The notes: generated from the sequence alone by a model not told the origin. DNA of 64,000 nucleotides from Polytrichum commune (GCA_950295325.1 OX485804.1:24614001-24678000), one strand, 5' to 3'; shown: positions 1 to 12,856, numbered from the stretch's first letter. Translations and numbers: made by a program.

Positions 1-293
1 CGGGCACACTTTGAAATTGGCAATCATCTCACACTAAAGTGTGTGTTTTGCATCCTATGAGAAGTGGGTGCATCTTTCTCAGTTGATTGTATAGTTGTTA
101 GTTGCAAAACCACCCTAGTAGGAGTTTTCTTTTTTTCTTTTTTTCTTTTCGGGGGGGGGGGGGGGGGGGTTGACACTGGAATGACTTGCTTGATGACTGC
201 CTTATAGTATAGTATCACATCTCACACAATGTCCGATATTGTGTTGGTTTAGGCTAACTTATGCAGTGTGTCATCATGGACACCATCTACTGA
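1..293. other. Non-coding lead-in with a poly-G tract
   Basis: No gene is seen. Positions 151-169 are an uninterrupted G run preceded by a T-rich, C-spaced tract, so any open frame here is only low-complexity sequence. The first 75 bases resemble 25,238-25,312 in the same orientation, so a dispersed repeat enters the window at its left edge. Confidence 0.5.
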
Positions 294-412
294 GGGCCAC
301 TTCACACACGAGCCAACAGCCCTGACCATGAAATTGTGAGAGCCCAAAAGAAAACTGTCCAAAGGTTGTCCAACACACCTCCATCATCATGTAGTGTGGT
401 CACGGATTCTAA

Positions 413-1014
413 GGGCCACTTCACACATGAGCCAAGAGCCGTGACCTTGTAATGGTGAGGACCCTTGACTCTCATCCAAAGGCCGTACCATGGGTGTTGG
501 GAAAGCCATTTTATGTAGTCTTTGGCCCTCAAGCATAGTGTGAAGTGAGAATGAACCATGTTGCGGGACCATTGCATATTTTGTTGGCGGAAAAAGAGGG
601 GAGGATTTGGTTTAATATAATATGTCTCCAATTTTATTAATTTAAGATAACTACTTGGTGGTGTTTGTCTGTCCTGGAATCTGTCTTGGAATCTGTCCTG
701 GAATCTGCCATGCAGTCTGTCCTGAAATCTGTCCTGCTGGAAAAAATATTAAAAAAGTCATGGTCTCCCAGAATTTGCGTCAAGCCCACCTCTTGGAGGT
801 GGGTCTGACGCAAATTCCGGTAGACCATGCACCCTTATCCACAACTAGCCATGTAGGACTCCATGTAGACTTTTCATCCACGAACTTTTCTTTGGGCCTT
901 TAGGCCTTCACCTCCTAGTGTGAAGTGAACTTGGACGGTCTCCGCCTTTTCGACCAATGAGAGCTCTTACATTGCCATGGTCAAGGGCCTTCAGCCTTGT
1001 GTGTGAAGTGGCCC
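413..1014. mobile_element. GGGCC-type MITE nested in 294-1398
   Basis: The element runs from GGGCCACTTCACACATG to GTGAAGTGGCCC and is flanked on both sides by TAA (410-412 and 1015-1017). Positions 771-792 and 796-817 form a short hairpin, 22-bp arms with 20 matches and a 3-base loop. The copy at 21,563-21,903 shares the ends and much of the interior, so the extra length here is partly later insertion. Confidence 0.75.
669..740. repeat. 12-bp tandem repeat inside a MITE
   Basis: Six consecutive units of about CTGTCCTGGAAT are present, the fourth more diverged. The period is a multiple of three, so the tract is open in several frames on both strands. I treat those frames as a consequence of the repeat, not as genes. 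Confidence 0.8.
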
Positions 1015-1398
1015 TAAGTGTAGTGTGAAGTCCCATGTGACCGGGTCCTTAACTAAATGCTATTTTAGTGAATTTCTATTTATGCGGGTCCTCACACATG
1101 ATATAATAGAATAATCCAACTGTTGTGAGCGTTCAGAGTGCCATGGTCTCCCAATTTTATGTTAGGCCTACTTCCTAGAGGTGGTTTTTGAAAATAGTCC
1201 AAGTGACCATGAAACATGATCCATTCAATGCCATGTAGGAATCCATGTAGGCTTTTACATCCATCTTGCACTCACATACTTATGTTGGTCCCTCAAGCGT
1301 AGAGTGAAGTGAACTTGGACTAGTTCTGCCTTTTCCACCAATGAGAGTGCTTGAAGCGTAATGGTCACGGGCTCTTAGTCACGTGTGTGAAGTGGCCC

Positions 1399-3079
1399 TA
1401 AGGAGCATAGGTCCAATATATATGCGTGCGCGTGTGTGTGTGTGTCTGCTACCTCATGCCACGAGGTGGTTAACCTTCAATACATGTGATAACAATGGAT
1501 TCAACCACCGGAGATGTGCCAAGTTTACATCTAAGTTTACAGAAACAACCAATCACTATATTCGGTAATCAGAGATTTTTTCATGATTTTGAGATTATTT
1601 AAGAATGTAGTTTTTCAAATAAAGAACAAGAAAAACACAACAATATATTCAATGTGACTTAATAAAGTGATTTGCATGGGTGGCACTAACCAATTGGCAC
1701 AAGTACATGTCATCACAACAAGAAATTGAGCTAGATATTAAACCCTTCGCATTTATTTTGAGACTTTCCAAAGTCTCTAATTAACGAATTACTTGCCCTT
1801 TCTTTACATGTTGGTTTTTAGTTCAAGTAAAGTTGGTCAAAGTCACCAAGATAAACTCCATCCTAGTGGAACTCACAAGCTGGGTCCACTTCACATTACA
1901 GCAAACCTCCACTTCCATGCTCTAATCTTTACGACTGTGTGGAGTTTTTGATCTTCATCTCGGAGATAACAAATGTCACTCTCTACAAAGTAAGTGGTGG
2001 GTAATGGCGTGTTTTAGTACGCCACATATTTTGGTTTACTGCACACTGGTATTCTGTATTCCAAAGGTGTGCAGAAAAGAAAAAGAAAAAGAAAAGTAAT
2101 GCCCGTATCTACTAACCGGCATGAATGTGAGCCCGTTGGTCCTATGATGGTCACAATGTTCCATGATACACTATAGGGTGTTATGCCTCCTTCTAAAGGT
2201 GTGCATATTAGTATGGGCAATTGTATAAGCTTATTACACGATGCATTGAAGAGTATGAGGTATGTAAGCAAATCCAGACATTAACCCAATGCCACAAATG
2301 CATATGCTGCTCAAAGGGTTGTAATGCTCATAACATTATTAAGCAGACTGAATGTGCACTAATTGTGTGGCATCCCATGATTATATTCTTTGGGTCCATG
2401 TGAACGAACGGACGTTGCTTAATAATGTCAGCTTGGATTGACGATGAGTGATGATAAACGTGATAAAGATAATCGGCAACAATAAACAAGGGAGAAGGGG
2501 CATTATTGTATACGAGCACACCTCTCACCCTTAAATGGTATGCAACCCGGAGGTTTCTTCTTCTTCTTCTTCATTTTTAAAAAGAAAAAAAGAAAAAAAT
2601 ATCAAAGTTGGTGGGTTCGTTGATGGATTTGAGACCGGATGTAGCTTTAAAGACTTCAAATTAGTCTAATTTAGGTCATTTGAGATGGATCAACAACAAA
2701 CCCATAAGAATTCAAGTTTTATGTTGGATGGATGAGAGGTACACTCATACGCCCCTCTTGAATTGCTACCTCCTTCACATGATGCAATAACTTACATGTA
2801 GAACAACCCAAAGCCCTCTCCATTGTCATTGGCAAATTCACGTTCAAGACTAAACTATGTCCAACATTTCCTTCAAAATATATTCTTGTGGTCTAGGGTC
2901 CACGATGGTTGCAAGTACTAGTTGCCATATGGGAGCTAAATGCGGGATTTCAAATGTTGTCAATGACATAGAATGGTATGCGTTAAATTTGAATGGATTG
3001 ATTGGAATGCAACAAATTGGACATGTGATCAAATTGTTCGAGTATCTAAGGCTAGCGGTAATGACCTCAAGGGAGTAGA
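1399..3079. other. No gene recognised
   Basis: The stretch is AT-rich. It contains a short GT-rich run (about 1,428-1,446), polypurine tracts near 2,079-2,096 and 2,579-2,597, and short open frames with no recognisable domain. Parts of 2,605-2,780 resemble 6,480-6,960 (the shared block includes GAGAGGTACACTC), so this is probably repeat-derived. Confidence 0.4.
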
Positions 3080-4372
3080 CATCTTTAACCAATAAACTAA
3101 GAGAGAGTTTGCATCTGATTAGAAGGAGTAATAGCGGGGAATATTCTAAGGAAAAGGCAATGGCAGACATTAAACGCCCCCGCACGAACTTTCAAGGGTG
3201 TCAGATTGAGGTTGGGGCAGCTCTCCAGGGAAATTTTTGAACCCGACCGAAAACTGCTGCCTGCTCCGCCCAACTTCAAAAAAATCATCGCCCTTGTATT
3301 CTTGAAGGCCACTTGACTACAAATCCCATATTGAGTACACTTTGCCTTCAAGGTCTAACATCCAATATATATGTGCACTTCCAATTAGTAAACAAGCAAT
3401 TGATTGGGATTTCATTCTAGAAGTGAAACCATCAATGAAGCACGTAATTAACTTGGAGGTCAAAAACATTACAAAATCCTCAGTAACAGTGAGGTTATAA
3501 TGTTTGTGACTCCATTTGAAATTGTCTTTGTCATTCTAAAATGATGTTGAAATTAGTGGTTTGATTTAGCATGTATATTTTATAATATTATGGGTAATAC
3601 CATCTATTTTCACAAGTATTCATTTAATAAATTAATTATAGTAAGTACTTTTATAACTAATTAGGCCTACTTAATTTGGTAAGCATAATTTTTGATTTAT
3701 TTGGGCTTAATTAGGATTAATTAGACTTAATTACATTCAATCACACTTAATTAGTTTGAATGCGTATGAATACTTGTGAAAGTAGACGGCATTACCTGAA
3801 AAAATATAAATTATACATACTAAGTCAACACACTAATTTAAGTGTCATTTTAGAATGACAAAGACGATTTCAAATGGTAAGTCACAAAAATTATAACCAA
3901 AATGTTAATGAGGATTTTGTAATGTTTTTGACTTCCAAGTTAATAACGTGCTTCATTGACGGTTTCACTTCCGGAATGAAATCCCAATCAATTGCTTGTT
4001 TACTAATTGGAGGTGCACATATATATTGGATTTTAGACCTTGAAGATGAAGTGGACTCAATACGGGATGTGTAGTCAAGTGGCCTTCAAGAATACAAGGG
4101 CGATAATTTTTTGGAAGTTGGGCGGAGCAGGCAGCAGTTTTCGGTCGGGTTCAGAAATTTCCATGGAGGGCTGCCCCAACCTCGATCTGACATCACCCAA
4201 AGTTCGTGCGGGGGTGTTTAACGTCCACCGAATGCAATTATTCTTTATAAGAAAATGGTGGATATGAAAATCACATTCTTTTTAGAATATGTTTCTCATT
4301 GCAAGAAAAATAATCCCCAGCTATTAGTCCTCCTAAACAGATGCAAACTCTCTTATTTTATCGGTTATAGAT
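3080..4372. repeat. Long foldback (inverted) repeat
   Basis: The left arm (3,080 to about 3,650) and right arm (about 3,760 to 4,372) are inverted copies that can be followed almost to the centre. Matched blocks include the pair at 3,170-3,350 and 4,040-4,220, which translate to near-identical peptides from opposite strands, and the pair at 3,520-3,545 and 3,855-3,880. The right arm has about 85 extra bases. The loop near 3,680-3,740 is made of TTAATTA-like words. No target duplication is obvious. A partial third copy of the outer arm lies at 33,872-33,985. Confidence 0.75.
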
Positions 4373-4609
4373 GCCTCAACCTTAATTGCTGACTTTGCAA
4401 GAAGACGTCTCCGTCATGAACTGCACTTGCCCGTGCTGTGGATTCCAATTTAAATTGGCACGATGAGCTGTTAGAGAGGCTCTCCGTTGCAGTTCCTATC
4501 AAAAGAAGGTGTTGTAATTAAACTCATGACCCCAATTTTCCTGCTTGTGGTAGGTGTTGACATATATTTACAACGTTAAAATTTATTAACACCACCGGTC
4601 TACACTTAA

Positions 4610-5113
4610 GGGCCGCTTCACACTATGGCCGAAGGTCGAGAGGTTGACGATTTCCACCAATCAGATTGCAGGAAACTAAGGATTTGGCCTCTTGATCTTT
4701 CACAACAAAGGCCAAAGTCTAAAGGCCGTCACTCTCCTAAATGCCTACATGATAGTACTTTTTGAACAAGGTGTTGGACTCTTGAAGGAAGTTTAGGTCA
4801 AACGGAAGTGGAAACCCAAACTATGGTTGACAGGTCGTCGATTTTTCTTTTCATGTAAAAAAAACCTAAAAAATGACAAAATCTTGGCCGTTATATTGGA
4901 GGGGTTGCTTTGGGCAAGGAATAAAGTGGGATGCTCCTTCTTCCTTTGGACTTTGGGCTTGGCCTTTGGAGGCTTCACACTATGCCTGACCGAAGAATCC
5001 AATTCCTTGTATTTTATTGGCTATATTCAACCCAGTTCTTCGAACTCTCAACAAAGTTTGGCCATTCAATCCCACGGCCTCTCAACTTGGACAGCCATAG
5101 TGTGAAGTGGCCC
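4610..5113. mobile_element. GGGCC-type MITE
   Basis: Ends GGGCCGCTTCACACTATGGC and the inverted GCCATAGTGTGAAGTGGCCC enclose 504 bp, flanked by TAA on both sides (4,607-4,609 and 5,114-5,116). It is the reverse-oriented relative of 28,178-28,668. There is no coding capacity. PIF/Harbinger-type by target duplication. Confidence 0.8.
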
Positions 5114-5116
5114 TAA

Positions 5117-8100
5117 GTAGTAAAAGTTTCTGGAGCAAGTTGATTGACCCTGATGTTATTATTGTTTGAGAGGACTGATCACGATTTATTACCGCTTGCA
5201 GTGAATCTGCTGCCATAAGTTGTTTCCTTCACACAATTCCTTCCTGCCAAACAGTGAGTGTCAGTCCGGGAAACTGTTCAGATTTGCTGGGTCAGTTCTT
5301 AAGGTCACCTAGCCTGCACCGAGTTAAGTAACGTACCCCAAAGGAGAGGGAGATAAGTAGGCCGGTGTAACTTTCAAGTCACCAATCGAATCCTTGAATG
5401 CTCACAGCCTAGCTGCCTGAAGAAAGACATTCGGAGCAAGGAAAGTGGTGGCCTTTCTCCAGTTTAAGTTAAGTTAACTTTAGCCCTGATTTCCTATATC
5501 ACAACAAGCCTTACAATCCATTCATCACCCATCAGCCTTACCCTAATTTGTAACCAGCATTTATGGCCTTTTGCCGCAACGATCATGGGGTCACCCACCA
5601 AACCTTTGTTAGTTTGGGAGTGCAACAGGCAAACCTCTTTGAGCTGGGCCCTCCCTCTATTCCAGACGTAAAGAGGATCTAGTGAAAAGCTGACCTCACC
5701 ATGTTTTATGATTAATTCATCTCAAGTGGATTTCATTAGACTACATGCGGATATTTGATGTTGATTCTTGGATCGATGTGTTTTCACTTTGCATTTTCTC
5801 TTTGCATCCACTTTATATTATAACCAACAATTTTGACCCAATTGTTTTTCATTTCATATTAAAAAAGCCCCATGTTAGATAGTTTGTTCTTCAATTCTCA
5901 CATGTCACTCCTCACCACTCACATGCTAGCTTCCCTCCATCTAGAATGCTCAACAAGTTTTAAGCATGTAGTCTTAATATTAATATTAATATTAATATTA
6001 TTAGTTTTTTCTCAACATATGTCTTTTGGTGTTTGTTCGTAGATTCACACACAACCAAATACATGTGTTCATTGAAGAACAAACATTTAAATAAGCACAT
6101 CTACATTAGGTACATTGATTTGTGCAATTAGGTTGACTCACACCAATTTATCAACATTCTACGATAATTTGAATGATGATTATCACAATCACCAAATACT
6201 ATTTCATTTTACTATGGTTTTTAAATGGATGAATAACAAAACTTATAAGTTGGGATTTCATGTTGACCCCAAGTCATTTGAATGGGGGAAAAGGCAACCT
6301 AATTGCACACATCTACGTAGATGGCTCCAACTTAGTAGCCCTCTAGGAGCAAGGCTTGACATAAGTATGACAATCGATATTGGAAATTCATACAACATCC
6401 CATATGTAAATAAGTATAAGTTGTTCAAAGGACAAGAGGGAATTATCACATATAAGCATACCTCTTATTCATCCAACATAGAAACCTCGAAATTGTATGC
6501 ATTCCATATAATATCATCAGATGTCAAATTATCCTAATTTGACTTGACACCATGAGTATAGTTCAACCCACTCAAGACGAATGAGCCACAAAGTTATAGG
6601 AGGTCAAGTTTTCGTGCTGGGTGGATTGTTGGAGAGGTACACTCCTATACAACAATTCCCGTACAACTGTTCAAAAGGGGATCATTCACGAAAACAAAGA
6701 GGAGTTATGTACATGTTCACAATACCTACCGAGGACGAAGTGGGGTTCTCTACAAGGCATCATCGTATGCTTGACATTCATTACAAAACCTGGATCGATG
6801 ACACCAATACCAGACAAAGGAGGATGAATACGTTGATTTCTATTGTATAGCAAGGGGATATTGTTCAAAAACATATTAATTAACCCTCAAACTGAGTTCA
6901 GAGATCCCGTATTCGTCTAATGAGATGAATCAACAACCAACCTACAAGAGACATGTTTTTACAATTACCCCCTTGGTATTTGTTAGGAAACCAATACTGG
7001 CAAGACATGATCTAATAAGTTAGCACTGGCTATTGCTGCTGCTGCTGCCGCCAATGATCTTGCTGTACCTGTATCCCCTCCACCCAACTCCCTTTTCCTG
7101 TCTGTAACTGGAATATTGGTTACTATTGTCTTTTCCTTTGCAGCAGATGCTGCAGCTGACACACTTGCAGGAAATTAAACAAACTGATGATCTCCTTCCA
7201 CCACACGGATAACATTGGAGCTCCAACCAAACACACCTGGTGCTGCTTGCAGCTCCAACAAGCTTTTACAAATACGACATTCTTCTTCGTCCTACATATA
7301 TATACTTGTTTTGTCTCTGCAGCTGCAGCTGCAGGCGAAGCTCATGGTGGCGTATGTATGTATCCTAGTCCTGTCTGTCTACTTTTGATGAGATTTAAGG
7401 TACGCGGGTGTCATTCGGTTCGTCTTTCATGTTCGATCTCCGACTTCTACCGATTAGGTTTACACAACGAAACTTGTGTTGCATCAGCAAATCTATGATG
7501 AAGTATCATGAAGATCGGATTGGAAAGCGGAGTTCGAATCTTGATTTGGGTATGGATATTGGAAGTGCATTTTTGTTGATATACATAGGTCCTCCCAGAT
7601 GTGTTCACCATTGGATGTGAAGTGGTTATTGAGATTTGAAAACCTAGTCGATCCCTTTTAAAACGTGTGTCTTTATGGTGTTTGTTTTATGATCCTTTCC
7701 AAACCACATACCAGTCAAATATAGGTGTTTGAGAAAAGTAACCGAAGAATACTAACATACCTTATGCAAGTCTTAATCGTTTACTTTTCTTGTTCTCCAT
7801 CTTTTTGGGTAAATTTTGTGCCTTGCAATTTTGTGCTGCATTAGCATGATATGATATGATGTGAACGTTGGCCCCTACTAGGGCGAGCATACATGGGGAG
7901 TCTCATCACCTTTGGGCTACTCCCACCTACCGGTGGATGCATTAGCAAATCTATGATGAAATATCCACAAAAAACCGGATTGGAATTTGCGCTGGTGATC
8001 ATGGTTATCAAAAGTGCATGTATGTCAATTCTTTGATTGAAAACATAGCCACCCCCCTCCATTCCCTCCCGATTATGTTGACTATTGACTGTAGTGTACC

Positions 8101-8299
8101 AAATAAAATCTAGATATACATTTCAATTCTTCCAAACATGGGTATTTGTGGTGTTTGTTTTTAGATTCACACCTAACCACACAACAACATTCAGATGTGG
8201 ATGTTCAATTAATTGCACTTGCATACCTTAGAAAATGCGGCCTTATTAAGGGTAGTTTCAACTCCTCAAACAATCTGGACCGTTTGATCAGAGCAGAAT
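5117..8299. other. No gene recognised
   Basis: The stretch holds a TTAATA microsatellite at 5,974-6,003 and CAG/GCT-rich words between 7,030 and 7,340. I looked at 5,270-5,460 for a 5S rRNA-like sequence and did not find one. Sequence shared with 2,605-2,780 suggests repeat fragments at 6,480-6,960. Confidence 0.4.
6214..6537 (+). CDS. Unidentified open frame, 107 codons
   Basis: This is an open frame starting at the first ATG and ending at TAA. It is open without an ATG from 6,115. A frame this long is somewhat unexpected in such AT-rich DNA. The translation contains no motif I recognise, no signal peptide and no membrane segment. It has no recognisable partner gene, and repeat fragments lie on its 3' side. 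It may be a remnant of a transposon gene or chance. I keep it only because its length stands out. Confidence 0.15.
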   Translation: MVFKWMNNKTYKLGFHVDPKSFEWGKRQPNCTHLRRWLQLSSPLGARLDISMTIDIGNSYNIPYVNKYKLFKGQEGIITYKHTSYSSNIETSKLYAFHIISSDVKLS

Positions 8300-9200
8300 A
8301 GAACTTATCTCGGTGTGGTTCATGTTCTCATTGTTGCAATGTTTTCTCTTACCAAGGATGGCTACCATCCATTCTCCAACATTATTGGTCCTCGGAGCCG
8401 GTTCGATTCCTTGAGCCTAGCCTCTCTTCATGCTTGCTGGACCCACTCCTTTCCTTGGTGGATTCTTGTGTAGCATTCATGCTTGGATCCACGGCTGTTC
8501 TCCCATCATTGCTCTTCGGCTGCAGTTCTTGGATCAGCTTCGCCTAGGTTTGTCTTCCCAAATCCTCTATTCTCGTTGTGCATGTGTTTGCTAATCCACT
8601 AGTAGTGTGGGGAGTATGGTTATTCCCCTTGCCTTCAATGCAATCTGCTCGGATCTCTCCACACTTGCTCTCTCCCAGCATGCTATTAATGAGCTTGCTG
8701 CTGAAGCCTCCAGCACTGCAGCTTTGCATCTGTCTATTCGTCGTTTGTTCCGTTGTTTCTAGGGTCCCATCGCTTGTAGTTGTCAAGTGCCGTATCAATG
8801 TGGCCATCACCTGCCTCGGTACGATTACGATCACGCCTGTGTTAGCCGTTGGGTTTGGCCACTCGGGTGTTGCTTGTGCAGCTCCTGCCTCCAAAAGGGA
8901 TTAAAGCGGTATTGTTTCTCTCTTTGCAGGTCTTTGTTGTTCTCTCTTCCACATGTACAAACCCATCGTCTTCTGCATTTATCCTTGCCCCTTACTCATC
9001 TAGATTTGGCCATCCAGATCTCGATGAGTTCTCTCGATTCTTCCATTTGCATTCCCCACACTCCATGATCTGGTGGGAGAGTGATAAACAAAAACAACAT
9101 CTCACTGGGAGATGGTCGTAGTCCGCCAAACCCTCTGTGAACTAACCCATCTCCACCGCAATCGATCTCTAGGGACATGCCATACCATTTTGACAAGTTC
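8300..9200. other. GC-richer block with open frames on both strands
   Basis: The base composition is visibly more GC-rich than either flank, and frames are open on plus (8,578-8,904, 8,787-9,068 and 8,849-9,121) and minus (8,544-8,894). Plus-strand peptides near 8,620-8,750 contain an alanine/serine-rich helical-looking stretch. I cannot name a family. It looks like a decayed coding insert, perhaps from a mobile element. Confidence 0.3.
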
Positions 9201-9873
9201 AGGGCAATACCAAATCAGGGTTTTCCCACGAGTCATCATTGGGATTGAGATCAACCGCCTCCCCTAGCTTCTCTGCGAGATGTCTTTGAAATCGTCCAGT
9301 TTCCAAGGGTATTCGCTCTAGGGTAACCCAAGTGATGATACACAAAATCTCATGGGTTGTCCAAATTGAATCTGGCAAACCACTTGTTGCACAATGCAGG
9401 TACCCACTTTGATTTATGGGCTGAATTCAATGAAATCTGAGTAACAACATCCGAGTTCTCAGTTCTCAAAATAAAATGAAGCCCCTTCATGCTTGCTGAA
9501 TCCACACCGCATCCTCAGGAGGTAGAATAACGTTCATCAATCCAAGCCGTCGCGACTGAGCAGAAGCATCTAGCCACCATCGTCCGAGGATCTTACCAAC
9601 AAGTGTATGCATGGTATGATATCGATTCTAGGTTGGATCACCCACTAGTCCATCTACACCAGATTTCCCAACTCAGAATGCGGCAGCTATTCACGCAAAC
9701 CCGTTTGGGGTCACTACCCCTTCTGTTCCGCGTAATAGATTCATTCCAAGCTCCGGAGGTGGGTGCTATTTGATCCTGCGATGAGCTCCTCTGTTGCTTG
9801 ATCCGCTAGCCAGTCTTCCATGCAACCACTGTTATTGTCGATTGGGCTTCTTAACTTGTCTGCATAACTGCTA

Positions 9874-10245
9874 CACTAAATATCAGTTTAGTGGCACCGA
9901 TTCTAATTGCCTTGCTCAATGCTAATTGTAAACTGTGGTGTAGTGTCACCAACACTAAATGCTGAGCCAACATTTATTTGTCATTCCTTGTAAATTTATT
10001 AAGGGATTATGGATTTACACTGTTGCAATTATTGTCACTTACCAAGTGATTTTTCACCAAATTTTCAATCATCCATGACAATATTTTTGTCACAAGTCAC
10101 AAGAGAAGGTAGGGTTTTAGTCAATCGATGAACTCATCAATCATCCATGATAGTATTTGCTCACTTATTTAATATACGAAGTGTCATCCAACAAGTTACC
10201 ACAGTGACATGAAATATTACATGACACTATATATCATATTTAGTG
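9874..10245. mobile_element. TA-flanked MITE with CACTA-like ends
   Basis: The left end begins CACTAAATATC and the right end is ATATTTAGTG. TA flanks both sides (9,872-9,873 and 10,246-10,247). The inner part of each end repeats TAGTG in the opposite sense, so each terminus is itself a small palindrome. A TA duplication points to a Tc1/mariner-type mobiliser and not to CACTA transposons, which make 3-bp duplications. Confidence 0.65.
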
Positions 10246-10247
10246 TA

Positions 10248-12495
10248 GTTTGTGCCATTGCACTATACCGCTCACCAACCCTAATCACTCCAAAGTCGAT
10301 ATGCCTAACTTGTGTAGACTCACACAATGACAAGCTACACAATATATGTAGTAGAGACGTCTATTCCCAATAAGGACCCCATCAGTTACTTATAGGGTAC
10401 CATGATTTCAATCACGCTGAGACTCAATTTCAATTATGCCGGAAACAATAGTGTCATGACACATGTATGGTTTTGAGTGTTAATGTGAGGAGGAATGAGC
10501 GGTTATCGTAGACTCTAGACATTGACAATATGTTCATGCCAACTTTTGGCTTCAAAAAATCCATAGTAATTTCAATTTACGGAATAAAATTACCGAAAAA
10601 TTTGCAGTCCTCCTAATTGCTATCTTCTTACATGGGAAATTTTACACCGCCTTATACTTCTCCAAACTTGGCGTACAATCTCTTAAGTGATTGGTTATGG
10701 GTGCCTCTACTCTATACATACTACGCCTACTACAAACCACACCCCTAACACTCTTTGACAACTCGACTTTGAATGGCAACCACGTCAATCACGATTTGTA
10801 TAATGTATGAAGTTTGCAACAATCTGGATGTGGTGCTTGGTTCACTGTGGGCATGCTAGAGGCTTCCTTCTAGGGTTACGTGTTCCCGATTACCCGGAGT
10901 TATGTGTTGCTCTAACATTTTACCGACATTATCATTTATCATCAACTAAATTATATCATATCTTCAATGTGCATACTATCTACTTATGTCATTTGGGTAG
11001 AAAATGATACTCTCAGTTAAAAGTTATAGCATTGCATAACTCCAAATGGTAACCCATGCTAATTAGACAAAACAATGTACTTAAGAACTCAATTCAGTCT
11101 GAATGAAGTAAGTCTACGTGTGAGAGTGTGCTGAAAACCTGTAATGACACATGTTTGTAACTACCTTCTTTAAAGTGGGAGGTCAATGTTCATCACTTTG
11201 CTGCTTAAGAATAAATTGAAGTCACTTCAAAATGGCCAGTTGCTTTGAATTTTGAGTCACTAACCAATTGAGAGAGCATAAGCCTACATGTTTTGACTTA
11301 GGTGGGAAAGACTACCTAATGTGCCATGAAAACTCAGTATAGCCACAAAAACAATATCAGGAATAACTTAATTAGTATCTTTAATAAGGAGTTTGATTTT
11401 AAGGGATCCAATGGAGCTAATGCAACATAGTGTTGTTAAGCTTCGTGCTCCCTCATCCTTTCTAGATAAAAGAGAGTTTCATTTCTAATGAGGACTTTGT
11501 CATGACATTAAGATTAAGGCTGTCGTTTTTTGAAAATCATAACATGTTTATTCATGGTCTTTGGGCATTGTTTTATCTTATGTAGGATAAGAAAGCATGA
11601 GGTTGTTATGTTATGGATGTCATTGGGGTGTTACATGTTGCTTTTTCAACATTAAGTTGTATGATGCCACAATTAGGGTTTAAGTTTCTCATGTTAGCTC
11701 CACATGGGTTCTCCGTCTTGCTATTCTCCACCCACTTGTCCGTTTGTTTCTTCACACCTTTGACACATATTTAATTTCGATATTTCCTTCTATAAAGAAA
11801 CTGCATGACATTTGAAAATTTCTCGATTCAAGAAAGAATGACCCCCAATGGTGGCACATCATAACACTATATGACCTCAAATGGACTTACGTTGTAGTTT
11901 CCATGGACTCCGGATTAAGACCTTGGATAAAAGGCTACCATTGTCAATGCATAGTAAATATACATATAAAAATTGTTAAGACAAATTCTACATCTAGTTG
12001 TCATGCTCACAATAAAGGTTTGTTTATGTATTTATTTTTAAAGTCAAGCTAATACTGTAGGCACTTCCAACTCCGAAAACATTTATGATAGTTGGATTGG
12101 TTCAAGAATTGTCTCATCCACAAAGATTGTCATTTCAAGTTTCAAGATTCAAAAAGAAATGCAAGAATTGTAAGAGGTCAAAGTGATAGTCTCTTACTCT
12201 TAAAAAGATCACACATGCCTATCCCAATTGTGCTCACTATTGAACCTCAAATAGTGTCTATATTCTATGCAAACAACTTGATCTCATCACAACACAATTC
12301 TATTATTGGGTTCATTCTTGACTACAAACCTTGCCTTACAAGTCACTAAAATAGAGTCATCCAATCAAGAAGAGTGACCACACTATAACTACATTATACC
12401 TGTAATGGATAAGTGCAATATAATATTGTGGACACATTTGTTGAACCATTGAATGGGGAGAACCGAATGCCAGTTACAATTAATTGGCTCAAGGG
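10248..12495. other. No gene recognised, one dispersed repeat pair
   Basis: The stretch is AT-rich with short open frames only. Positions about 11,430-11,600 match about 20,270-20,430 (shared words include GCTCCCT followed by CTTTCTA, and ACATGTTTATT), so a diverged dispersed repeat of unknown class is present. Confidence 0.4.
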
Positions 12496-12856
12496 GAGAC
12501 CACACGTGTTTGGAAACGCCAAATTCAAAATGAAGATCGGTGGGCCAAGGTAAAAGAATTTTGGCCTTGACATGTGCCTCACTTTAAGAAGCTTAGTTTC
12601 AAGGTTGGTTCCTCTTTTTTGGGTTAAAACCGTCCATTTTTTACTCCGTTCGGAACTGAAGGTTTTAAGTCTTACAAAACCATTGTCTTGGATTGGAGTT
12701 GAAAATTAACATTTATACCCAATAAAAGAGGGGACCATCCTTGAAACCGAGCTCCTCGAAGTTAGGCACAAGTCAAGGCCGAAATTCTTTAGCTTGGCAT
12801 ACTAAACTTTGTTTTGAAAGTGGTGTTTTTTGAATGTGTGTGGCCTCCACACAAGT
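12496..12856. mobile_element. Foldback element, near-complete palindrome
   Basis: The arms begin GACCACACGTGTTT and end AATGTGTGTGGCCTCCACAC, and the inner parts pair as well (CCTTGACATGTGCC against GGCACAAGTCAAGG). The centre is about 12,660-12,720. A better-preserved relative lies at 13,867-14,402. It is non-coding and its transcript would form a long hairpin. Confidence 0.6.

Larger units (their letters stand above)
294..1398. mobile_element. GGGCC-type MITE, outer element of a nest
   Basis: The ends are inverted: GGGCCACTTCACACACG at the left and its near-complement ending GTGAAGTGGCCC at the right. The left flank is TGA and the right flank TAA, so the 3-bp duplication is imperfect. A second element of the same group (413-1014) sits inside. 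The copy at 31,689-32,641 is its reverse-oriented relative and lacks that insert, which confirms the insertion point. It is non-coding. A PIF/Harbinger-like origin is inferred from the 3-bp duplication and the GGG start. Confidence 0.7.

Noticed and set aside
24-218. Poly-proline frame on the minus strand
   Set aside because: Produced by the poly-G tract at 151-169.
655-903. Cys/Gly-rich 82-codon frame and its antisense Thr/Asp-repeat frame
   Set aside because: Both come from the 12-bp tandem repeat inside a MITE.
5270-5460. 5S rRNA-like sequence
   Set aside because: Only scattered words resemble it and the internal promoter order is absent.
8388-8412. tRNA-like B box (GGTTCGATTCC)
   Set aside because: No A box at the right distance and no acceptor stem. 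A chance match.
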